A stretch of 11,470 bases of DNA from Pseudomonadota bacterium (lineage in GTDB: Bacteria; Pseudomonadota; Gammaproteobacteria; Burkholderiales; Burkholderiaceae_D). Below are positions 6,533 through 11,470 of the stretch, piece after piece. Location of the stretch: positions 1-11,470 of the forward strand of contig JAEVZY010000225.1 in the NCBI GenBank assembly GCA_023392035.1, in the 5' to 3' direction. Each line of letters starts with the position of its first letter. Positions within the stretch are counted from its first letter, which is position 1. The notes beneath the pieces were generated by a model. The model ran no database searches. It was not told where the DNA came from and saw only the letters and a program-made list of their open reading frames with translations. Both the position numbers and the translations under genes were made by a program.

Positions 6533-7568
6533 TCTGTTCATCCAAGGGCGCATCCAATGGCGCAGACAGAGGCGCGGACCGAGGCGCGGACAATGGCGCC
6601 GGTTCGGCTGCCGCGCCGCGATCGGCCACCAGGAAGTCGCGCCCGATGCGCGTGCCCAGGGCGTAGATGTCGTCCATGAAATTCTTCAGGTAGCGGTGCA
6701 GGCCCTGGCGCGACACTTCTTCCATGCTGCCGAAGCGCAGCTGCGCATGCAGGCGTCCGGCCCAGCGTTCGGTATCCTTCGAATAGTGGTTGCCGACCAG
6801 GCGCAGGATATCCACCACCACATGCATGCAATACAGGAGCGAACGCGGCATGTCCGGATGCAGCACCAGCAGCTCCACCACCCGCTCCGGGTCGATCACA
6901 TCGCGATAGACCTTGCGATAGATCTCGAAGGCCGACACCGAGCGCAACAGCGCGGCCCAGTAATAAAACTCCTCCGGTCCCGCCTCGGACTGTGTCGGGC
7001 GCGGCCCATTGCCGGGCTGGAATTTGGCGTCCAGGAGGCGCGCGGTATTGTCGGCACGCTCCAGGTAAGTGCCAAGCGTGATGAAATGCTTGGATTCGTC
7101 ATTGAGCATGGTGCCCGAGATGACGCCGCGCGAAAGATGCGAGCGGTATTTCACCCATTCCAGGAAGCGCACCGGATCGCGCTCCAGATCGGCCTCGGCC
7201 AACTCGGCTTGCAGGCGCAGCCAGGTGGTATTGATGGCTTCCCAGACTTCGGTCGTGAGCGAGGTGCGCACCGCGCGCGCATTGTCGCGCGCCGCCTTCA
7301 GGCAGGACTTGATCGAAACCGGATTGCTTTCATCGCGCACCATGAAATCGATCACGCCGGCCTGGCTCAAGTCGGCGTATTTCCGGCCATACGCGGCCTG
7401 CAGGTCGGACAAGTCGAGCAATGCGCGCCAGCCGGCTTCGGCGGCGGCGGTGGCCGGCGGCATCAAGGCCATCTCGCAATTGACGCTGAGTAGCCGGGCC
7501 GTATTTTCGGCACGCTCGGTATAGCGCGCCATCCAGAACAGATGGTCGGCAGTGCGGCTCAACATCAT
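6468..7568 (-). CDS. Alpha-E (DUF403) domain protein with repetitive C-terminal tail
   Basis: A 366-residue, mainly helical protein. Residues 1-318 cover a full alpha-E domain: it opens with MLSRTADHLFWMARYTERAENTARLL, split here as MLSRTADHLFWMARYTER then AENTARLL, and includes the internal repeat-like TLGTYLERADNTARLLD and the RSLLYCMHVVVDILR helix. Alpha-E proteins normally work with a circularly permuted ATP-grasp protein and a transglutaminase-like protease, sometimes with the proteasome-like Anbu, in predicted peptide-tagging systems; the biochemical role is unknown. None of these partners flanks it here. Residues 319-366 are an Ala/Pro/Ser-rich tail with five APLS/APRS/APLD units, beyond the usual length of about 315. 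Two adjacent ATGs (7568 and 7565) are possible starts and no good ribosome site is visible. The 3' end overlaps the metallopeptidase gene by 65 bp. Confidence 0.9.
   Translation of the reverse strand: MMLSRTADHLFWMARYTERAENTARLLSVNCEMALMPPATAAAEAGWRALLDLSDLQAAYGRKYADLSQAGVIDFMVRDESNPVSIKSCLKAARDNARAVRTSLTTEVWEAINTTWLRLQAELAEADLERDPVRFLEWVKYRSHLSRGVISGTMLNDESKHFITLGTYLERADNTARLLDAKFQPGNGPRPTQSEAGPEEFYYWAALLRSVSAFEIYRKVYRDVIDPERVVELLVLHPDMPRSLLYCMHVVVDILRLVGNHYSKDTERWAGRLHAQLRFGSMEEVSRQGLHRYLKNFMDDIYALGTRIGRDFLVADRGAAAEPAPLSAPRSAPLSAPLDAPLDEQTTSLSPALPPSSLPAASAHAP
6540..6599 (-). repeat. Five 12-bp tandem repeats in the alpha-E gene
   Basis: Five consecutive 12-bp units on the minus strand (6588-6599, 6576-6587, 6564-6575, 6552-6563, 6540-6551) all begin GCGCC and vary mainly in the last seven bases. 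They encode APLS, APRS, APLS, APLD and APLD. The array lies just beyond the metallopeptidase stop codon, so it affects only the alpha-E protein. The 12-bp period preserves frame on expansion or contraction. Confidence 0.9.
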
Positions 7569-7722
7569 GGCGCAGTCATGGCTGAAGGGATCGTATTTTT
7601 TTCAAACCACTATAGGCAAAACGCGACAGCAGTCTTTGCGCCGCGCCATGTCGACGCACGATAGGCGGGGTTTGGTGCGGTAAGATGTGTCCCGGCAAGA
7701 CCATCCAAATCAGGGAGAGAAG
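7569..7722. promoter_or_regulatory. Divergent intergenic region between alpha-E gene and SDR gene
   Basis: This 154-bp region must carry the start signals of two divergent units. On the minus strand TATAGT (5 of 6 to TATAAT) at 7614-7609 could be the -10 for the alpha-E gene, about 41 nt from its ATG, but I see no good -35. On the plus strand TAAGAT at 7681-7686 is a weak -10 candidate for the SDR gene. The region is less GC-rich than its neighbours, with a run of T at 7595-7602. The SDR ribosome site AGGGAGAGAAG at 7712-7722 is strong. I see no small gene or RNA here. Confidence 0.4.
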
Positions 7723-8475
7723 ATGGCAGTCAAGACAGCAGTTATTACGGGCGCGGGCACCGGCATCGGCCGCGCGGTTGCACTGGAACTGGCCAGGCAG
7801 GGTTTTGTCGCGGTGCTGGCGGGACGCCGGTCCGAGCCGCTGCAAAACGTGGCCAGGGAAATTGTTGCCAGCGGTGGACAGGCGCTGGCCGTGCCTTGCG
7901 ATGTGGCCGATTCGACTTCGGTGCGCAATCTCTTCCAGACTGTGCGCGAGCGCTATCAAAGGCTGGACCTGCTGTTCAACAATGCCGGCGTGAACGCGCC
8001 CGGCATTGCCTTTGAAGACTTGAGCGAAGACCAATGGCGGCGCGTGGTGGACATCAATCTCACCGGCGCCTTCTTGTGCGCACAAGCGGCCTTTCGCCTG
8101 ATGAAGGAACAAGACCCGCGCGGCGGCCGCATCATCAACAACGGTTCGATTTCGGCCCATGCGCCGCGGCCCGGCTCGGCGCCCTATACCGCCAGCAAGC
8201 ACGCCATCACCGGCCTGACCAAGACCATTTCGCTGGATGGCCGCAAATACGACATCGCCTGCGGCCAGGTGGACGTGGGCAATGCCATGACCAGCATGGC
8301 CGAGCGCATGTCGCGCGGCGTGATGCAAGCCAATGGCCAACTGGCGGCCGAACCGATGATGGATGTGGCCAACGTCGCCACCACCGTGGCCTACATGGCC
8401 AGCCTGCCGCTGGAAGCCAATGTGCAATTCGTCACCGTGATGGCCACCAACATGCCTTTCGTCGGCCGGGGCTGA
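7723..8475 (+). CDS. Short-chain dehydrogenase/reductase (SDR)
   Basis: A 250-residue classical SDR, an NAD(P)-dependent oxidoreductase of unknown substrate. The cofactor glycine motif TGAGTGIG is at 9-16, NNAG at 86-89, and the active site is Ser142, Tyr155 and Lys159 (YTASK at 155-159), preceded by the conserved region RIINNGSISA. Arg residues after the first strand (AGRRSEP) suggest NADP preference, an inference only. The C-terminal part contains CGQVDVGNAMTSMA, a variant of the substrate-loop region seen in many uncharacterised SDRs. I chose the ATG at 7723 because a strong AGGGAGAGAAG lies directly before it and the protein then begins right at the first strand; an in-frame GTG at 7687 would add 12 residues without a comparable site. 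The GNAT gene starts 2 nt after the stop, so the two are surely co-transcribed. Confidence 0.92.
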   Translation: MAVKTAVITGAGTGIGRAVALELARQGFVAVLAGRRSEPLQNVAREIVASGGQALAVPCDVADSTSVRNLFQTVRERYQRLDLLFNNAGVNAPGIAFEDLSEDQWRRVVDINLTGAFLCAQAAFRLMKEQDPRGGRIINNGSISAHAPRPGSAPYTASKHAITGLTKTISLDGRKYDIACGQVDVGNAMTSMAERMSRGVMQANGQLAAEPMMDVANVATTVAYMASLPLEANVQFVTVMATNMPFVGRG

Positions 8476-8477
8476 AC

Positions 8478-8981
8478 ATGAACATCAGCCTCCGGCCGGT
8501 GCACGCCGATGACGCGCAAGCGATCTGCGACATCTACAACCACTACATCGTCCACACCGTTATCACCTTCGAGCAGGATCCGCTGGACGCGCAACAAATG
8601 CGGCAACGCATTGCCGACGTCACCCGCGACTATCCCTGGCTGGTGGCGCAAGTGGATGAGCGCGTGATCGGCTACGCCTATGCCACCCGCTGGCGGACGC
8701 GCGCCGCCTACGATCACACCGTCGAAAGCACCATTTACCTGGCGCCCGATGGCGTCGGCCGCGGCCTCGGCCTGCCCCTGTACCAGGCCCTGATGCAGGC
8801 CTTGCGCGACGGCGGCATGCATGCGGTGGTGGGCTGCATCGCGCTGCCCAATGCCGGCAGCGTTTATCTGCACGAGAAGTGCGGCTTCGAAAAGGTCGGC
8901 CACTTCCCGCAGGTGGGCCAGAAATTCGGGCAGTGGATCGACGTCGGCTTCTGGCAACTCACTTTCGATAGCGCGCCGTGA
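8478..8981 (+). CDS. GNAT N-acetyltransferase, phosphinothricin acetyltransferase-like
   Basis: A 167-residue GCN5-related acetyltransferase that covers the whole family length. It opens with the typical SLRPVHADDAQAICDIYNHY, then carries the acetyl-CoA pyrophosphate loop GVGRGLG at 92-98, and ends with LPNAGSVYLHEKCGFEKVG, in which Asn125, Ser128 and Tyr130 match the family's conserved end. This pattern fits the Pat/Bar/MddA group, which acetylates phosphinothricin, methionine sulfoximine, methionine sulfone or related amino acids. Family members in proteobacteria more often act on methionine derivatives than on the herbicide, so resistance should not be assumed. It lies 2 nt after the SDR stop and overlaps the transporter start as GTGA. 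A function in neutralising an amino-acid analogue that the neighbouring transporter exports is an inference from the gene order. Confidence 0.9.
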   Translation: MNISLRPVHADDAQAICDIYNHYIVHTVITFEQDPLDAQQMRQRIADVTRDYPWLVAQVDERVIGYAYATRWRTRAAYDHTVESTIYLAPDGVGRGLGLPLYQALMQALRDGGMHAVVGCIALPNAGSVYLHEKCGFEKVGHFPQVGQKFGQWIDVGFWQLTFDSAP

Positions 8982-9823
8982 GCGGCACGGTGCTGATGGC
9001 GGTGCTGCTGGGGGCGATGCTGCACGCCAGCTGGAACGCGCTGGTGCACGGTTCGCGCGAAAAGCTGCTCGACACCGTGCTCATCCTGTGGGGCGCGGCC
9101 CTCTTGTCGCTGCTGCTGCTGCCCGGGAGCGGCTTGCCTGCGGCCGCCAGCCTGCCATGGTTGATTGCCTCCACCGTGATCCACATGGCGTATTTCAGCC
9201 TGGTGATCCTGTCCTATCGCGGCGGCGAATTGTCGGTGGTGTATCCGCTCATGCGCGGCTCGGCGCCGGCCATGTCGGCTTTCGGGGTGCTGATCTTCCT
9301 GCATGAATCGCCGCCGCCCGCCGGCTGGGCCGGGGTGGCCCTGGTGTCCACCGGCGTGGTGCTGCTGGCGGTGCTGGCCTGGTCGCGCGGCGCTTCGCAT
9401 CCGCGCTCGCTGCTGCTGGCGCTGGCCAATGCCGCCGTGATCGCCAGCTATACCGTGGTGGATGCCAAGGGCGTGCGCCTGTCCGGCAATGCGGTGGGCT
9501 ACAACAGCTGCACCTTCCTGCTCAACGCGCCGGCGCTGACCCTGGTGGCGCTGCATCTGCGCGGCGCGCCGGCCCTGGCGGCCCATGCGCGCCTGTACTG
9601 GAAGCGCGGCCTGATCGGCGGCGCCTGCACCATGACTTCCTATGGACTGGCGCTGTGGGCCATGACCCAGGCGCCGGTGGCGCTGGTGGCCGCGCTGCGC
9701 GAAACCTCGGTCATGTTCGCCTTGCTGCTGGGCGCCTGGCTGGCGCGCGAAAAAGTGGGAGTCGGCAAGATTGCCTGCGTACTCATGGTGGCCGGCGGCG
9801 CGGCCTTGATGAAACTCGCCTGA
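8978..9823 (+). CDS. EamA/DMT-family membrane transporter
   Basis: A 281-residue inner-membrane protein of the drug/metabolite transporter superfamily. Two EamA repeats are apparent (roughly 1-135 and 140-280), with about ten hydrophobic segments, including LILWGAALLSLLLLP, WAGVALVSTGVVLLAVLAW and the last one near VGVGKIACVLMVAGGAAL. Conserved family pieces are VVYPLMRGSAPAMSA at the end of the first repeat and VALVAALRETSVMFALLLGA in the second. The start is GTG at 8978, overlapping the GNAT stop by 4 nt (GTGA), which points to translational coupling; an ATG a few codons later (8996) would cut into the first membrane helix. Direction of transport and substrate are unknown; many relatives export amino acids or related metabolites. 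It is the last gene of the SDR-GNAT-DMT operon. Confidence 0.9.
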   Translation: MSGTVLMAVLLGAMLHASWNALVHGSREKLLDTVLILWGAALLSLLLLPGSGLPAAASLPWLIASTVIHMAYFSLVILSYRGGELSVVYPLMRGSAPAMSAFGVLIFLHESPPPAGWAGVALVSTGVVLLAVLAWSRGASHPRSLLLALANAAVIASYTVVDAKGVRLSGNAVGYNSCTFLLNAPALTLVALHLRGAPALAAHARLYWKRGLIGGACTMTSYGLALWAMTQAPVALVAALRETSVMFALLLGAWLAREKVGVGKIACVLMVAGGAALMKLA

Positions 9824-9871
9824 GGCTTCGGACCAGCCGCGTTCAGCGACAAGCATCCTTGATCTTCCCGT

Positions 9872-9897
9872 TGCGCAGGCGCTGCAAGCGCCACGCA
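9872..9897 (+). terminator. Inverted repeat between the transporter gene and the NAGGN amidotransferase gene
   Basis: GGCGCT at 9878-9883 pairs with AGCGCC at 9887-9892 around a 3-nt loop, and TGCG (9872-9875) with CGCA (9894-9897) extends the stem past a small internal loop, for ten pairs in all. No T-run follows, so it is not a classical intrinsic terminator. It could aid termination of the upstream operon, or be an operator or RNA structure ahead of the next gene, whose ATG lies 62 bp downstream of the hairpin end. No clear sigma-70 promoter is visible in this 135-bp gap. Confidence 0.35.
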
Positions 9898-9958
9898 GGG
9901 GGAACAATTTCGGCCCATGTTTCTCTATTGTCCATCAGTGCAATGGGAAACAGCTTTC

Positions 9959-11470
9959 ATGTGCGGTATTGCCGGCGAGATTCGATTCGATCAAAGCTTT
10001 GCAGATGTCCGCAAGGTCGTGGACATGACCGAGGCCCAGTCCCGGCGCGGGCCGGATGGGGAAGGCATTTTCAGCCTGGGCCCACGCTGCTTCGGCCATC
10101 GCCGCCTGTCCATCATGGATTTGTCGCTGCGCGGCCATCAGCCCTTTGTCGACAACGCGCTTGGACTTGGCATCGTCTTCAACGGCGCCATCTACAACCA
10201 TCACGAATTGCGGGCCGAGCTGCGCCGGGTCGGCTACGTGTTTTCTTCAAGCGGCGACACCGAGGTGATCCTCAAGGCCTGGAACGCCTGGGGTGTGCAG
10301 GCGCTGGAGCGTTTTCAAGGCATGTTCGCCTTCGCGCTGTGGGAGCGTGACAGCGGCCTCACTTACCTGGTGCGCGACCGCCTGGGCATCAAGCCGCTGT
10401 ATTACACGCATGATGGCCAGCGCCTGCATTTCGCCTCCACCCTGCCGGCCTTGTTGCGCGGCGGCGGAGTCGATACTTCGATCGATATCGGCGCGCTGCA
10501 TCACTATCTGTCCTTTCACGCCGTGGTGCCGGCGCCGCACACCATTTTGCGTGGCGTGCGCAAGCTGCCGCCGGGCGCGTACATCACCGTGCATCCGAAT
10601 GGCCGTTGCGAACAGACGCAATGGTGGCAATTGCGCTACGAGCGCAGCCAGGAGGACGAAGCGCGCAGCTTCGAAGAGTGGCGCGAAGAGGTGCTGGCCG
10701 CGCTGCAGCGCTCGGTGCGGCGGCGGCTGGTGGCCGATGTGCCGGTCGGGGTGCTGCTCTCGGGCGGCCTGGATTCCAGCCTGATCACCGGCTTGCTGGC
10801 CAACGAAGGCACGCCCGACTTGCGCACCTATTCGATCGGCTTCGAAGCGGTGGATGAAGAAGCGGGCGACGAATTCCACTATTCCGATTTGGTGGCGCGT
10901 CACTACGGCACCCTGCACGAGAAGCTGCACATTCCCGCGGCCGATCTGCTGCAGGCCTTGCCGGGCGCGATTGCGGCCATGTCCGAGCCGATGGTCAGCC
11001 ACGATTGCGTGGCCTTCTACCTGCTCTCGCAAGCGGTTTCGCGTTACAGCCGGGTGGTGCAAAGCGGGCAGGGCGCGGACGAAGTCTTCGGCGGCTACCA
11101 CTGGTATCCGCCGCTGGCGGCGGTGTCCGATGCGCGCGAAGGCGTGGCCTCCTACCGCCATGTGTTTTTCGACCGCGACCAGGACGAGATGGCGCAATTG
11201 CTGCAGCCGGACTTCCTGAGCGAGGACGTCAGCAGCCAGTACGTCGAGCAGCATTTCGCGCGGGAAGGCGCCGCCAGCGTGATCGACCGCGCGCTGCGCC
11301 TGGATACCACGGTGATGCTGGTGGAAGACCCGGTCAAGCGGGTCGACAACATGACCATGGCCTTCGGGCTGGAAGCGCGGGTGCCCTTCCTGGACCACGA
11401 GCTGGTGGAGCTGGCGGCGAAGATTCCGGCGCGCCACAAGATTGCCGAAGGTGGCAAGCACATCCTGAAG
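9959..11470 (+). CDS. asnO: N-acetylglutaminylglutamine amide (NAGGN) amidotransferase, asparagine synthase family; 3' end outside window
   Basis: The first 504 residues of a class II glutamine amidotransferase fused to an asparagine-synthase-like domain; about 85-90 residues are probably missing at the right edge. Cys2 directly follows Met1 (MCGIAGEIRF), giving the N-terminal nucleophile after Met removal. Other glutaminase pieces are GHRRLSIMD and FNGAIYN at 74-80. The synthetase domain has the PPi loop SGGLDSS at 268-274, then SMSEP-like AAMSEPMVSHD and QSGQGADEVFGGYHWYPP. The stretch YLSFHAVVPAPHTILRGVRK and the SHD/GYHWYPP regions match, from memory, the family (TIGR03104-like) that amidates N-acetylglutaminylglutamine, an osmoprotectant. 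In Sinorhizobium and Pseudomonas the partner is ngg; here it should lie beyond the edge. AsnB of asparagine synthesis or an antibiotic-pathway homologue is the alternative. GGGAAA at 9945-9950 is a weak ribosome site. Confidence 0.87.
   Translation, partial: MCGIAGEIRFDQSFADVRKVVDMTEAQSRRGPDGEGIFSLGPRCFGHRRLSIMDLSLRGHQPFVDNALGLGIVFNGAIYNHHELRAELRRVGYVFSSSGDTEVILKAWNAWGVQALERFQGMFAFALWERDSGLTYLVRDRLGIKPLYYTHDGQRLHFASTLPALLRGGGVDTSIDIGALHHYLSFHAVVPAPHTILRGVRKLPPGAYITVHPNGRCEQTQWWQLRYERSQEDEARSFEEWREEVLAALQRSVRRRLVADVPVGVLLSGGLDSSLITGLLANEGTPDLRTYSIGFEAVDEEAGDEFHYSDLVARHYGTLHEKLHIPAADLLQALPGAIAAMSEPMVSHDCVAFYLLSQAVSRYSRVVQSGQGADEVFGGYHWYPPLAAVSDAREGVASYRHVFFDRDQDEMAQLLQPDFLSEDVSSQYVEQHFAREGAASVIDRALRLDTTVMLVEDPVKRVDNMTMAFGLEARVPFLDHELVELAAKIPARHKIAEGGKHILK

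Noticed and set aside
6417..7493. Plus-strand open frame of 358 codons opposite the alpha-E gene
   Set aside because: No domain, His/Arg/Gln-rich composition, and the opposite strand encodes a recognisable alpha-E domain.
7565..7579. Four-codon upstream frame (ATG ACT GCG CCA TGA) overlapping the alpha-E start on the minus strand
   Set aside because: It has no ribosome site and could arise by chance; there is no evidence that it is translated.
8478..8981. Herbicide (phosphinothricin) resistance gene
   Set aside because: The family assignment is good, but many members act on methionine derivatives, so the specific resistance function is not supported by sequence alone.
9926..9931. TATTGT as a -10 for the NAGGN amidotransferase gene
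   Set aside because: Only four of six matches and the -35 position (AACAAT) does not fit.
10247..11461. Long minus-strand open frame opposite the NAGGN amidotransferase
   Set aside because: Antisense shadow in GC-rich DNA; the plus strand contains every expected amidotransferase motif.

Overview
The window is GC-rich, gene-dense DNA from a betaproteobacterium. The order pyk - class II fba - purC - purE - purK - sua5 is, as I recall, typical of Burkholderiales. Together with protein flavour it suggests an Oxalobacteraceae-like genome (Herbaspirillum or a relative); this is inference, since no rRNA or other taxonomic marker is present. There are eleven protein genes, two of them cut by the window edges. 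I see no RNA gene, insertion sequence, CRISPR array or prophage. No gene-free stretch exceeds about 155 bases.

Bases 1-5318 are a core metabolic block on the plus strand. It starts with the C-terminal end of pyruvate kinase and an intact class II fructose-bisphosphate aldolase of the Calvin-cycle (CbbA-like) subtype. After a 107-base gap holding a likely promoter and a hairpin plus T-run come purC, purE and purK, which cover neighbouring steps of de novo purine synthesis (AIR to N5-CAIR to CAIR to SAICAR). They are followed by a two-domain Sua5-type threonylcarbamoyl-AMP synthase for tRNA t6A modification. From purC onward the genes are 2 nt apart or overlap, so they look like one operon. PurK carries an odd N-terminal tail encoded by a 15-bp imperfect tandem repeat.

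Bases 5319-7568 hold two less-studied genes facing each other: a putative zinc-ribbon metallopeptidase (plus) and an alpha-E (DUF403) protein (minus). Their 3' ends overlap by 65 bp. The alpha-E gene has an extra C-terminal tail made from five 12-bp repeats, and no ATP-grasp, transglutaminase or Anbu partner is visible beside it. A short motif resembling a dispersed repeat lies just upstream of the peptidase gene.

Bases 7569-9823 are a compact plus-strand operon: an SDR oxidoreductase, a phosphinothricin-type GNAT acetyltransferase and an EamA/DMT-family transporter. A role in modifying and exporting an amino-acid-like or toxic small molecule is plausible but unproven.

From 9959 to the right edge runs a class II glutamine amidotransferase/asparagine-synthase-like gene. 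It matches the enzyme that makes the osmoprotectant N-acetylglutaminylglutamine amide (NAGGN). The rest of that pathway (the Ngg synthase, often a peptidase) should lie just beyond the window. Nothing here is clearly an undescribed system. The best leads are the orphan alpha-E gene with its repeat tail and overlapping metallopeptidase, the possible attenuator ahead of purC, and the PurK tail.
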